DNA of 64,000 nucleotides, from NCBI RefSeq assembly GCF_001570905.1, contig NZ_BCSO01000004.1:1-64000 (forward strand), read 5' to 3'. Below, in pieces: positions 55,778-64,000 of this stretch (position 1 is the first letter of the stretch; each line of letters starts with the position of its first letter). Position numbers and translations under genes: made by a program. Under the pieces are notes generated by a model. It saw only the letters and a list, made by a program, of their open reading frames with translations. It was not told the origin of the DNA and did not search any database. Origin of the DNA: [Zimmermannella] alba NBRC 15616 (GTDB taxonomy: Bacteria; Actinomycetota; Actinomycetes; Actinomycetales; Microbacteriaceae).

Positions 55778-57304
55778 CTAGTCTGCGCGCTGCACTGGGA
55801 TCTGCCCTGTGTGGTGGTCGCCGTGCGGTGCGGTCGAGCGCAGGTGCGGCTTTGCCACCACGAGATAGATGACACCGACACCGACAACGACGAGGGCGGA
55901 GACGAGCACGATCCACTTGTCGAACCACGGTGTCGTCTCGTCACCTGCAGGCCAGGCGAGGATCACCATGCCGAACACGCCCCACGCAAGCGCGAGGACA
56001 TTGACGATCCAGCCCCACGCACCGAGCTTGAACTTGCCGCGTCCCGCCCAGCCCTTCGTGCGGGCATAGAGCGCAGCAAAGACGACCATCTGGAACCCGA
56101 GGTAGACCCCAAACGAGGCGAACGAGATGATCGCAAGCAGCGCGTTTTCGGAGAGAAGCGAACCGACGATCACAACAGCCGGAATGACGGCAGCAACGAT
56201 GAGCGCGTACGGCGGAACCCGGAAGCGCTCATTGAACGTACCGAGGAGCTTCCACCCTGGCAGTGCCTGGTCGCGTCCCATCGAGAACAACAGTCGGCTT
56301 GCGGCAGCCTGCAGCGAAATCACGCACGAAACGAATGAGATACACACGACCGCCATCACGACGCGGAAGCCCACTGGGCCAAACACCGCAAGGAACAGCT
56401 CGCCAATCGGGTCATCTGCCGTGCCATTGAGAATCGCGGCATAGTCCGGGATCGCAAGCACCAATCCAATGGCGATGAACATTGACGCGATTCCACCGAT
56501 GTAGATCGTCATGCGCATGGCGCGTGGAATCGTCCGGCCTGGATTCTTCACTTCTTCCGCGACATCGCCACACGCTTCAAACCCGTAGAAGAGGAAGATG
56601 CCCATAAATGCTGCGAGCGCGAAGGGAATGATGAAAGGTTGCTCGCTCTGCAGATCGGCCGGGCGGAAGTCGGTGAAAAGCACCGAGAGGTCGTGCTTGC
56701 GCGCAGCAAACAGCAGCCACCCGCCGATTGCAATCGTTGCGACGATCTCGGCGACAAATCCCCAGAATGCAATTTGTGAGAGGAGCTTTGTACCGCCAAA
56801 GTTTGCGAGCGTCGCCAACAAGATCGTCCCGAGTGCAATGACCACATTTGCCTGCTGCGACATCTCGACGCCGAGGAGTGCGCCAAGGAAAGGCCCAGCA
56901 CCATAAGCGACTGAGGCGATCGTCACACAGATCGCGAGCGAGTACACCCAGCCGTTCAGCCACCCCCATTTCGGCCCCCAGAGGCGCCGCGACCACGGAT
57001 ACACGCCTCCAGCAACTGGGTAGGTCGAGACGACTTCACCAAAGACAAGCGCCACCATGAGTTGACCAAGCGCCGCGATGAGCAGCCACCACACGACGCC
57101 GGGGCCGGCGATCCCCATCGCAGGGGCGAGGGTCGTGTAGACACCTACCACCGGGGACAGGTACGTGAAACCGAGCGCGATGTTGCCCCAGAAACCCATG
57201 TCGCGTGTGAACTGTTGATCGTAGTCATAGCCGAGGGTGGCGAGATGTGCAGAGTCCTCGTCATGGTGGTCGGTGCGCGCAGCCGCGCGAGCAGTTGAGG
57301 TCAT
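55778..57304 (-). CDS. APC-family amino-acid permease
   Basis: A 12-helix permease of 508 residues. The N-terminus holds the DYDQQFTRDMGFWGNIALGFTYLSPVVGVYT block, and the middle GFEACGDVAEEVKNPGRTIPRAMRMTIYIGG resembles amino-acid/choline-type APC transporters. The C-terminal His/Asp-containing tail is PHLRSTAPHGDHHTGQ. ATG 57302-57304 with AAAGGAG upstream. It diverges from the next permease across 224 bp. Substrate unknown; aminobutyrate or polyamine-type compounds are plausible from the neighbouring glutarate genes. Confidence 0.85.
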   Translation of the reverse strand: MTSTARAAARTDHHDEDSAHLATLGYDYDQQFTRDMGFWGNIALGFTYLSPVVGVYTTLAPAMGIAGPGVVWWLLIAALGQLMVALVFGEVVSTYPVAGGVYPWSRRLWGPKWGWLNGWVYSLAICVTIASVAYGAGPFLGALLGVEMSQQANVVIALGTILLATLANFGGTKLLSQIAFWGFVAEIVATIAIGGWLLFAARKHDLSVLFTDFRPADLQSEQPFIIPFALAAFMGIFLFYGFEACGDVAEEVKNPGRTIPRAMRMTIYIGGIASMFIAIGLVLAIPDYAAILNGTADDPIGELFLAVFGPVGFRVVMAVVCISFVSCVISLQAAASRLLFSMGRDQALPGWKLLGTFNERFRVPPYALIVAAVIPAVVIVGSLLSENALLAIISFASFGVYLGFQMVVFAALYARTKGWAGRGKFKLGAWGWIVNVLALAWGVFGMVILAWPAGDETTPWFDKWIVLVSALVVVGVGVIYLVVAKPHLRSTAPHGDHHTGQIPVQRAD

Positions 57305-57385
57305 GGTCGCTCCTTTGCGTCCAAGCGGGCCCGGCCCCATTGCCGTGCCCCTCATGGGGTGACTCGACGGTACGGGACACGAACG

Positions 57386-57429
57386 CACGGGCACAAGCTT
57401 CTTCAGTTGTGACAGGGCACATGCCCGTG
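57386..57429. promoter_or_regulatory. Inverted repeat in a divergent promoter region
   Basis: CACGGGCA (57386-57393) and TGCCCGTG (57422-57429) are exact inverted repeats 28 bp apart between two divergent permease genes. A regulator operator is possible; there is no regulator gene nearby. Confidence 0.4.
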
Positions 57430-57528
57430 GTGCAACCGCCCGAACGAGACGTTCAGGCAGACCCAGTACGGTCGGTGGGGAACCCCGAATCACGGTCAAT
57501 GTCGACCGCAGAACAAGGGAGACCTCGA

Positions 57529-59046
57529 ATGACTCGCACTTCAAAAGCGAAGCACTTCACCGCTCCAGGCAGCGACACGTCCCAGGGCACGTTCCGCCGC
57601 ACGCTCGGCACATGGGATGTCGTGGCCGTTGGTGTCGGCGCCATGATCGGTTTCGGCTGGGTCGTGCTCACGGGGACGTGGATCACGGATGCTGGTGCGC
57701 TCGGCGCCTCGCTCGCGATGGTGGTCGGCGGCATCATGATGGCGATCGTTGCGCTCGTATACTCAGAACTCGTTGCCGCGATGCCGAAAGCAGGCGGCGA
57801 GCACAACTACATCCTGCGAGCGATGGGCTCGAAGTGGTCGTTCATCGGTTCATGGGCGATCACGGGCGGATACGTCTCCGTCGTCGCGTTCGAGGCGGTC
57901 GCGCTCCCCCGCACTGCGCTCTACCTCTTTCCTGAGCTCAATCAGGTGAAGCTCTGGTCGGTGGCCGGCGAAGATGTATTCCTCACCTGGGCGCTCGTCG
58001 GCTCGATTGCATCGGTCATCATCACGACCGTCAACGTCATTGGCGTGAAAGTCGCGGGCACCGTCCAAACCTTTGTCGTGGTGTTCCTCTTCGCGATCGG
58101 CGCGCTCCTGGTGGCCGGTTCCTTCGGCGGCGGTGAGCCCGCGAACATGGAGCCGCTCTTCGTGGATGGCATGAGCGGATTCCTTGCGGTGCTCGTCGTC
58201 GTTCCCTTCATGTTTGTCGGCTTCGATGTCATCCCACAGACCGCTGAAGAGATCAAACTCGCGCCGAGGCTCATCGGCAAACTCGCTGTTGTCGCGGTCA
58301 TCGTGGCAACCGGGTGGTACGTCATGACGATCCTCACCACGTCGTCCGGCTTGAATGCCGCTGCCCTCGCCGAGAGTGACCTGGCGACGGCCGACGCAAT
58401 GACGCAATTGTTCGGGACTGACTTCTTCGGCAAGATCCTCATTGCGGCGGGCATCGCGGGCATCATCACCTCGTGGAACTCCCTGCAAATGGGCGCCTCG
58501 CGACTCATGTACTCGCTTGCCCGCACAGGCATGCTGCCGCCGATCTTTGCGCAGCTGCACCCCAAGTTCGGTACGCCCAGCAACGCGCTCATCTTCATTG
58601 GGGCGCTCGCCGCTGCCGCACCGTTCTTTGGCGAGGCGATGCTGGGCTGGATTGTGGATTCGGGTTCGCCCTCAATCGTGATCGGCTACCTGCTCGTGTC
58701 CATCTCCTTTGTGCTGCTTCGCAAGCGAGAACCGGACATGGATCGTCCCCTCCGCATCGGTGGGCGAGGCAACGGCGGTGTCGTGATCGGTGTCCTCTCA
58801 ATCCTCGTGTGCGCCTTCCTCGTCTCGCTGTATCTGCCGTTCATGCCCGCGACGATTTCCCCACCTGCGTGGGCGATGTTCGGCCTGTGGTGGCTCATCG
58901 GTGTCATCCCCTTCTTCCTCACCCCGAAGGTCGCCCCTGGCCCGCAGGCAGAAGAACAACTCGTTGCCCACGTTCACGGCCGCGCAGCTGCGAAACAGCG
59001 CACGCACGCATCCCACCCCGCACAACCCCTTCAGGAGACCCGATGA
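57529..59046 (+). CDS. APC-family permease of the glutarate-type gene cluster
   Basis: A 12-helix permease of 505 residues with WDVVAVGVGAMIGFGWVVLTGTWI, LVAAMPKAGGEHNYILRAMGSKWSF and the TAEEIKLAPRLIGKL segment, typical of the APC superfamily. The last 40 residues (APGPQAEEQLVAHVHGRAAAKQ...) are hydrophilic. ATG 57529 with GGGAGA eight bases upstream; an ATG at 57499 is also in frame. Its stop overlaps the start of the CoA-transferase gene (ATGA), so the permease probably imports the substrate of that pathway. Confidence 0.87.
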   Translation: MTRTSKAKHFTAPGSDTSQGTFRRTLGTWDVVAVGVGAMIGFGWVVLTGTWITDAGALGASLAMVVGGIMMAIVALVYSELVAAMPKAGGEHNYILRAMGSKWSFIGSWAITGGYVSVVAFEAVALPRTALYLFPELNQVKLWSVAGEDVFLTWALVGSIASVIITTVNVIGVKVAGTVQTFVVVFLFAIGALLVAGSFGGGEPANMEPLFVDGMSGFLAVLVVVPFMFVGFDVIPQTAEEIKLAPRLIGKLAVVAVIVATGWYVMTILTTSSGLNAAALAESDLATADAMTQLFGTDFFGKILIAAGIAGIITSWNSLQMGASRLMYSLARTGMLPPIFAQLHPKFGTPSNALIFIGALAAAAPFFGEAMLGWIVDSGSPSIVIGYLLVSISFVLLRKREPDMDRPLRIGGRGNGGVVIGVLSILVCAFLVSLYLPFMPATISPPAWAMFGLWWLIGVIPFFLTPKVAPGPQAEEQLVAHVHGRAAAKQRTHASHPAQPLQETR

Positions 59047-60251
59047 CGACTGAGCACATTCCCCACGATGGCACCTCCCGTGGCCCGCTTGACGGCTTGG
59101 TTGTCGCCGATTTCTCGCGGGTGCTCGCGGGCCCACTCGTCACGATGACGCTCGCGGATCTCGGCGCAGAGGTCATCAAGGTTGAGCGCCCCGGCGCAGG
59201 CGACGACACCCGCTCGTGGGGGCCGCCGTATTCCAAGACCGGTGCCACCTATTTCGAGTCGGTGAACCGTAACAAGCGTTCCGTGACGCTGGATCTTCGC
59301 GATGCGGACGACCTCGCGCTCGCGCGGGAGCTCGCCCACCGAGCGGATGTCGTTGTCGAGAACTTCAAGACCGGCGGACTCGCCAGGTACGGCCTCGGCT
59401 ACGAACAGGTCAGCACCGAGAACCCGAGCGTCGTCTACTGCTCCATCACGGGGTTCGGCTCCGCGGGCGGCGCGGAACTTCCCGGATACGACTTCATCGT
59501 GCAGGCCCTCGGTGGCCTCATGCACATCACGGGCGAACCGGACGGCGACCCGATGAAGGTGGGCGTCGCACTCGTCGACGTGCTCACCGCGAAGGATGCC
59601 ACGATCGGTATCCTCGCGGCCCTCGCACACGGTGCCCGAAGTGGCGAAGGACGACACGTCGAGGTCAACCTCCTCTCGAGCCTCCAGAGCGCGCTCACGA
59701 ACCAGATCCAGGCGGTGATCGGTGCGGATGCCTCGCCGTCCCGCCTCGGGAACGCGCATCCGTCGATCGTCCCGTATCAGGCACTCGCGACCGCGGATGC
59801 TCCGCTCGCGGTCGCGGTCGGCAACGACGGCCAGTTCCGCGCGTTCGCGACGGAGATTGGCGTCCCGGAACTCGCCGACGATGACCGCTTCGCGACGAAT
59901 CCTGATCGCGTCACGAACCGCAAGGAGCTCATCCCGCTCCTTGAAGATGCCCTCGCGAAGGACAGCGCGGAACGCTGGGAGGCGCGCCTCATCGACGCCG
60001 GCGTTCCGGTCGGCCGGGTGAACACGATCGCCGACGGCATCGCCCATGCGGAGGGGCTCGGGCTCGAACCGATGCTCGAACTCAAGGACGCACACGGCGA
60101 CGTCGTCGGCAAGGGCATCCGCCACCCAGCGCTCTACACGCCAGCATTCCCCGTCAGGGATGCCGCTCCCCCGCAGCTCGGCGCCGACAATGACGACGTC
60201 CGCAGCTGGCTTGCCGCACCGCGTGACAATGCCACGACCGCAACCTCATAG
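59043..60251 (+). CDS. Class III CoA-transferase, probable succinyl-CoA:glutarate type
   Basis: A CaiB/BaiF-family transferase of 402 residues: GLVVADFSRVLAGPLVTMTLADLGAEVIKVERPGAGDDTRSWGP at the start, then NRNKRSVTLDLRD, ITGFG, and GVALVDVLTAKDA, in which Asp179 is the expected catalytic residue. It lies directly before glutaryl-CoA dehydrogenase, and in animals and some bacteria the enzyme that activates glutarate belongs to this family, so glutarate is the likely acceptor. This is inference; carnitine or other acyl acids remain possible. Overlaps the permease upstream by four bases. Confidence 0.85.
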   Translation: MTTEHIPHDGTSRGPLDGLVVADFSRVLAGPLVTMTLADLGAEVIKVERPGAGDDTRSWGPPYSKTGATYFESVNRNKRSVTLDLRDADDLALARELAHRADVVVENFKTGGLARYGLGYEQVSTENPSVVYCSITGFGSAGGAELPGYDFIVQALGGLMHITGEPDGDPMKVGVALVDVLTAKDATIGILAALAHGARSGEGRHVEVNLLSSLQSALTNQIQAVIGADASPSRLGNAHPSIVPYQALATADAPLAVAVGNDGQFRAFATEIGVPELADDDRFATNPDRVTNRKELIPLLEDALAKDSAERWEARLIDAGVPVGRVNTIADGIAHAEGLGLEPMLELKDAHGDVVGKGIRHPALYTPAFPVRDAAPPQLGADNDDVRSWLAAPRDNATTATS

Positions 60252-60303
60252 CACCACCAGACTTCACACTTCACCACTGATCACCCCGCACAAAGGAGTC
60301 ACC

Positions 60304-61464
60304 GTGACCGATCTCTCTGACCTCATCAACATCGACAGTCAGCTCACTGCCGAGGAGCTCGAGCTGCGCCAGACCGTGCGCGAGTTCGTCGACCGCCGCT
60401 TCCGTCCGAACATCGCCAAATGGTACGAGAAGGCCGTCTTCCCGACGGAGATCATCCCCGAAATGGCAGAGCTCGGCCTCCTCGGCATGCACATCAAGGG
60501 CAATGGCTGCGCGGGGCGTTCGGCGGTCGAGTACGGCATCGCCATGCAGGAGCTCGAGGCTGGCGACTCGGGTCTTCGCACCTTCATTTCGGTGCAGGGA
60601 TCGCTCGCAATGAGCGCGATCAACAAGCACGGCTCGGACGAGCAGAAGGCGAAGTACCTCCCCGAGATGGCGGCCGGTCGCATGATCGGCTGCTTCGGTC
60701 TCACCGAACCGAACGCGGGCTCCGACCCCTCGGGCATGGAGACGGTCGCGACGCGCGAGGGCGACGAGTGGGTCCTCAACGGCAAGAAGCGCTGGATCGG
60801 CCTCGGCACGATCGCCGACCTCGCGATCATTTGGGCGCGAACGGATGAGGGTGTGCGCGGCTTCATCGTGCCCACGAAGTCGCAGGGGTTCTCGGCCGTT
60901 GCGCTCGAACCGAAGCTCTCGATGCGGGCCTCGATCCAGACGGAGATCACGCTCGACAATGTCCGCCTGTCCGAAGAGCAGCGCCTCCCCGGCGCGACCT
61001 CGCTGCGCGCCCCGTTCGAGTGCCTCAACGAAGCCCGCTACGGCATCGTGTGGGGTGCGATGGGTGCCGCACGCGACGCTTTCGAGGTTGCCGCTCGATA
61101 CACCGGTGAGCGCAAGCAGTTCGACCGCCCGATCTCCTCGTTCCAGCTCACGCAGGAGAAGCTCGTGAACATGGCCCTCGAGATTCAGAAGGGCCAGCTG
61201 CTGGCCCTGCACCTCGGGCGGCTCAAGGATGCTGGCAAGCTCGAGCACCACATGATCTCGGTCGGCAAGCTCAACAACTGCCGCGAGGCGATCAAGATCT
61301 GCCGCGATGCCCGCGCCATGCTCGGCGGCAACGGCATCCTCCTCGAGTACTCGCCGCTGCGCCACGCGAACAACCTCGAGTCGGTGCGCACCTACGAGGG
61401 CACGGACGAGGTGCACACCCTCATCCTGGGTCAGAAGCTCACCGGTATTCCGGCCTTCCGCTAA
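60304..61464 (+). CDS. gcdH: Glutaryl-CoA dehydrogenase
   Basis: An acyl-CoA dehydrogenase of 386 residues that oxidatively decarboxylates glutaryl-CoA to crotonyl-CoA. Features that single out this group are Arg92 before TFISVQGSLAM, matching the carboxylate-binding arginine of the human enzyme, and the C-terminal RTYEGTDEVHTLILGQKLTGIPAF with catalytic Glu365. FAD-binding LTEPNAGSDPSGM and the KKRWIGLGTIADLAIIWAR segments are intact. GTG 60304-60306 with AAAGGAG eight bases upstream. It completes a permease/CoA-transferase/dehydrogenase unit and is followed by a strong palindrome. Confidence 0.92.
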   Translation: MTDLSDLINIDSQLTAEELELRQTVREFVDRRFRPNIAKWYEKAVFPTEIIPEMAELGLLGMHIKGNGCAGRSAVEYGIAMQELEAGDSGLRTFISVQGSLAMSAINKHGSDEQKAKYLPEMAAGRMIGCFGLTEPNAGSDPSGMETVATREGDEWVLNGKKRWIGLGTIADLAIIWARTDEGVRGFIVPTKSQGFSAVALEPKLSMRASIQTEITLDNVRLSEEQRLPGATSLRAPFECLNEARYGIVWGAMGAARDAFEVAARYTGERKQFDRPISSFQLTQEKLVNMALEIQKGQLLALHLGRLKDAGKLEHHMISVGKLNNCREAIKICRDARAMLGGNGILLEYSPLRHANNLESVRTYEGTDEVHTLILGQKLTGIPAFR

Positions 61465-61519
61465 CGCGGATCAGCGGGCCCAGCCACCCCCATCCATTCC
61501 CCCACCCCTCGCTTTTCTC

Positions 61520-61571
61520 CGCCAAATGGTTGGTGCTGTCGCAAATTTGCGACAGCACCAACCATTTGGCG
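61520..61571. repeat. Family C palindrome, perfect copy
   Basis: 52 nt perfectly self-complementary with no loop (half-site CGCCAAATGGTTGGTGCTGTCGCAAA). It is followed on the plus strand by CAGTTTTTC, so it can act as the terminator of the gcdH operon. Copies: 44781-44830 and 62711-62768. Confidence 0.95.
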
Positions 61572-61734
61572 CAGTTTTTCGTCACACGGTCCTGCTCGGA
61601 GGGAGGCGAGGGGCGGGATGCGGGCTGTGCCACACGGGCACACAGATCTATCCACAGCCCCACTTCAGCGGGGGCGTTCACAGCTTTGTCCGACGCGTGC
61701 CGGACTGTACCGAGGACCGTTCTACGGTCGCCCC

Positions 61735-62679
61735 GTGTCTCGAGTCCCGCTCCCGTCTCCCCTGGCCTACCGCGCGTGGTCCGTCACCGAAGCGTACGAT
61801 TTCGGACTCTCGCCATCCAGGCTCCGCGGCAAGTCCCTCGCCCGCCCGTTCCACGGTGTTCGCTCGCCCACAACGCCCCAAACACCACTTGAACTGGCCC
61901 ACGCGTACTTCACACGACCCCGCCCAGGGCAATTCATCATCGGTTCCACCGCCGCACAACTGTGGGGCCTGCCCCTGCCTCGCCGCTTGCATGGGACCGA
62001 CGGATCTGTCTCGATTGGAGTCCCGGACACCCGCAACAAACCACGTGGCCGCGGCGTCAACGCACGTCAGTTCCGCAGCGACCTCGTCAGCACTGCATCA
62101 CGTGCTGGTGTCCCAGTTGCTTCGATATGTCTCACGCTGCTCTCCCTGAGCAACAGCGTCAGCTTGGAAGAACGAGTGGTCATGACCGATGCTGCGATCA
62201 GTGCAGCCGAAAACTACCCAAGCGACGCCTCTGTGAAACGGCCGTTGACCACGCTCGAAGCACTGACAGACTTCAGCGAACGCTGCGGCTCCGCCACAGG
62301 AGGACGTGCACTACGGGATGCTGTCTGCTTGGCACGACCAGGCGTCGAGTCACCAATGGAATCGGTTCTCCGGTTCAAGATTGTCGCTGCAGGTATCCTG
62401 GAGCCTGACATCGCGGTCACGGTGACATGTCCGAGTGGCCGCGAGGCTCGCCTCGACCTTGCTTACAGGGATGGGCGGGTTGCCCTCGAGTACGACGGCT
62501 ATGAGTTTCACTCCAATAAGCAGCAGTGGCAAAGGGACATCCATCGGACAAGGGATCTCCAGCAGGCTGGATGGCACGTGATCCGCGTAACCGCTGGCGA
62601 CATATATCCGAATGCTGACCGCTTCCTCGGATACCTCCGCCGCGTCCTCCGGTCCCGGTCCGACCTCGCTCTCCGCTAA
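61735..62679 (+). CDS. DUF559/Vsr-like nuclease-fold protein
   Basis: A 314-residue protein. The C-terminal 100 residues carry the DUF559 pattern: ESPMESVLRFKIVAAG, ARLDLAYRDGRVALEYDGYEFH and RTRDLQQAGWHVIRVTAGDI, with the acidic residues of a PD-(D/E)XK nuclease fold (Glu, Asp, Glu). The N-terminal 200 residues (ARSWSVTEAYDFGLSPSRLRGK-type start) recall the AbiEi-like N-terminus of such actinobacterial proteins; they are widespread in Microbacteriaceae with unknown function. GTG 61735. Codon choice looks slightly less GC-rich than in neighbours, a hint of transfer. It lies between two family C palindromes. Confidence 0.75.
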   Translation: MSRVPLPSPLAYRAWSVTEAYDFGLSPSRLRGKSLARPFHGVRSPTTPQTPLELAHAYFTRPRPGQFIIGSTAAQLWGLPLPRRLHGTDGSVSIGVPDTRNKPRGRGVNARQFRSDLVSTASRAGVPVASICLTLLSLSNSVSLEERVVMTDAAISAAENYPSDASVKRPLTTLEALTDFSERCGSATGGRALRDAVCLARPGVESPMESVLRFKIVAAGILEPDIAVTVTCPSGREARLDLAYRDGRVALEYDGYEFHSNKQQWQRDIHRTRDLQQAGWHVIRVTAGDIYPNADRFLGYLRRVLRSRSDLALR

Positions 62680-62710
62680 ACGTGCCCCAGGCCTTCCGTC
62701 TCAGCAAAAA

Positions 62711-62768
62711 CTGCCCCAAATGGTTGGTGCGGTGCCAATTTTCGCACCGCACCAACCATTTGGGGCAG
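62711..62768. repeat. Family C palindrome with adk terminator
   Basis: A perfect 25-bp stem (62711-62735 with 62744-62768) and an 8-nt centre. The arm begins CTGCCCCAAATGGTTGGTGC, and on the minus strand it is followed by TTTTT (complement of 62706-62710), giving an intrinsic terminator for the adk transcript, about 45 bp past the adk stop. Confidence 0.93.
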
Positions 62769-62814
62769 AAAACATGTGTGCACGGCACAGAGCGCGCGTG
62801 CTACAGCGTGACCG

Positions 62815-63417
62815 TTAGGACTGGATGCCCTTCGCGGCGAGGGCAGCGGCAATCGCCTCGCCAACCTCGTCGATCGAGCCCATACCGTCGACCTCAACCA
62901 CGAGGCCACGCTCGCGGTACACGGCGAGCAGCGGCTCGGTCTCTTCGCGGTACACGTGCTGGCGGTGACGGATCGTCTCTTCGTTGTCGTCCACACGGCC
63001 CTGCTCCTCTGCGCGCTTGAGGAGGCGCTCAACGACGACGTCCTCATCCACGGTGAGCGAAATCACTGCGTCGAGGTCGACGCCCTGCGAGCCGAGGAGC
63101 GCCGTCAGCGCCTCAACCTGTGCGAGGGTGCGGGGGTAGCCGTCGAGAAGGAAGCCGCCCTGGGCGTCGTCCTCAGCGAGGCGGTCGCGAACGAGGTCGT
63201 TCGTGAGCGAGTCCGGCACGAGGTCGCCGCGCGAGGTGATCTCCTGTGCAAGCTTGCCGAGCTCGGTACCTTCCTTGATGTTCTTGCGGAAGATGTCGCC
63301 GGTCGAAATCGCGGGGATGCCGTAACGCTCGGCGATACCCGTCGCCTGCGTACCCTTGCCGGCACCTGGAGGTCCGACGATGAGGAGACGAACTGCGTTC
63401 TCGGGGGTGCGGGTCAT
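62815..63417 (-). CDS. adk: Adenylate kinase
   Basis: Balances ATP, ADP and AMP; 200 residues. P-loop [13 protein letters not shown]-binding [21 protein letters not shown] and the LID region [22 protein letters not shown] (short LID, zinc-free form). The start overlaps the secY stop by four bases (ATGA). This is the normal partner of secY in the superoperon. Confidence 0.97.
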   Translation of the reverse strand: MTRTPENAVRLLIVGPPGAGKGTQATGIAERYGIPAISTGDIFRKNIKEGTELGKLAQEITSRGDLVPDSLTNDLVRDRLAEDDAQGGFLLDGYPRTLAQVEALTALLGSQGVDLDAVISLTVDEDVVVERLLKRAEEQGRVDDNEETIRHRQHVYREETEPLLAVYRERGLVVEVDGMGSIDEVGEAIAAALAAKGIQS

Positions 63418-64000
63418 CGGAGAAGTCCTTCGTAATTGCGCTGCTGGAGCTGTGCGTCGATCTGCTTCACCGTCTCAAGACCGACACCCACGATGATGAG
63501 CAGCGATGCGCCACCGAAGGGGAATCGACCGTTACCGCCGAGGAAGGCGAGTGCGATGAGCGGGATGAGTGCGAGCACGCCCAGGTAGATCGAGCCCGGG
63601 AAGGTAATGCGCGTGAGCACATAGTTGAGGTACTCGGCCGTCGGGCGGCCAGCGCGAATACCGGGGATGAAGCCACCGTGCTTCTTCATGTTCTCGGCGA
63701 CCTCTTCAGGATTGAAGGCGATCGCGACATAGAAGTACGTGAACCCGATGATGAGCAGGAAGAACGCTGCCATGTAAATCGGGTGGTCACCCGTCGTGAA
63801 GTTGTTCTGAATCCAGGTCACCCATTCAGCGGGCTGTTGACCGGCTGCCGGCTGGTTGAACTGCGCAATGAGCGCCGGGAGGTACAGGATCGACGAGGCG
63901 AAGATGACCGGGATCACACCGGCCTGGTTCACCTTGATCGGGATGTAGGTGGTGTTGCCACCGTAGGTGCGGCGACCCACCATGCGTTTCGCGTACTGGA
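63414..64000 (-). CDS. secY: Protein translocase subunit SecY (C-terminal part)
   Basis: The pore subunit of the SecYEG channel, cut by the window edge; about 195 C-terminal residues are visible. The sequence [47 protein letters not shown] is the conserved loop and helix 7 region, and four further helices and [30 protein letters not shown] follow. The start lies outside. It is the last ribosomal-superoperon gene in the window. Confidence 0.97.
   Translation of the reverse strand, partial: QYAKRMVGRRTYGGNTTYIPIKVNQAGVIPVIFASSILYLPALIAQFNQPAAGQQPAEWVTWIQNNFTTGDHPIYMAAFFLLIIGFTYFYVAIAFNPEEVAENMKKHGGFIPGIRAGRPTAEYLNYVLTRITFPGSIYLGVLALIPLIALAFLGGNGRFPFGGASLLIIVGVGLETVKQIDAQLQQRNYEGLLR

Noticed and set aside
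49382-62814. Genomic island with integrase or insertion sequence
   Set aside because: No integrase, transposase, tRNA attachment site or direct repeat was found at the edges; the genes look metabolic.

Overview
The window is a chromosomal segment of a high-GC actinobacterium, most probably a member of the Microbacteriaceae. The evidence is dense high-GC coding, a mycothiol-type formaldehyde dehydrogenase, an HrcA/CIRCE-controlled solitary groES, an alr-tsaE-tsaB-rimI-tsaD gene order, and a ribosomal cluster in which rpsD does not lie between rpsK and rpoA. I found no rRNA, tRNA, CRISPR array, transposase or prophage gene.

Layout. 1-3.6 kb: pcrA helicase and a glycerophosphodiesterase (minus strand). 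3.6-11.7 kb: a complete potassium-uptake operon, small membrane ORF-kdpF-kdpA-kdpB-kdpC-kdpD-kdpE (plus strand), preceded by five GTCAA repeats at about one helical turn that probably form the KdpE operator. 11.7-24.3 kb: membrane proteins, purine genes (guaA, a GuaB3-type paralogue, guaB), a SURF1-like protein, glpD, rarD and groES with its CIRCE operator. 24.4-37 kb: an RNA-methyltransferase-like gene, then a long minus-strand run glmS-acpS-alr-tsaE-tsaB-rimI-tsaD followed by five consecutive low-complexity small-membrane-domain proteins. 37-43.6 kb: a frameshifted membrane gene at a C10 tract, coaA, the mycothiol formaldehyde-detoxification pair, a lactate-permease-like gene and glmM. 43.6-64 kb: the end of the ribosomal superoperon in the usual order (secY, adk, map, infA, rpmJ, rpsM, rpsK, rpoA, rplQ, truA, rplM, rpsI). 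It is split by two blocks of mostly opposite-strand accessory genes. One holds an amino-acid permease. The other holds an MHS transporter, an amidohydrolase, two APC permeases, a class III CoA-transferase, a glutaryl-CoA dehydrogenase and a DUF559-like protein. Permease, CoA-transferase and dehydrogenase probably form a glutarate or lysine-derived catabolic unit.

Two observations stand out. First, alr encodes a 617-residue protein that reads as two alanine racemases in tandem: only the first copy keeps the PLP lysine motif and only the last keeps the catalytic tyrosine motif. Second, the intergenic DNA carries several families of long, nearly perfect palindromes (24-35 bp arms). Families A and B occur side by side at three loci, and family C (50-58 nt) occurs three times. 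Hairpins of one kind or another fill six of the seven convergent gene junctions, and palindromes flank the points where the ribosomal superoperon is interrupted. One family A copy shows a paired base change in both arms, which points to maintenance of the stem.
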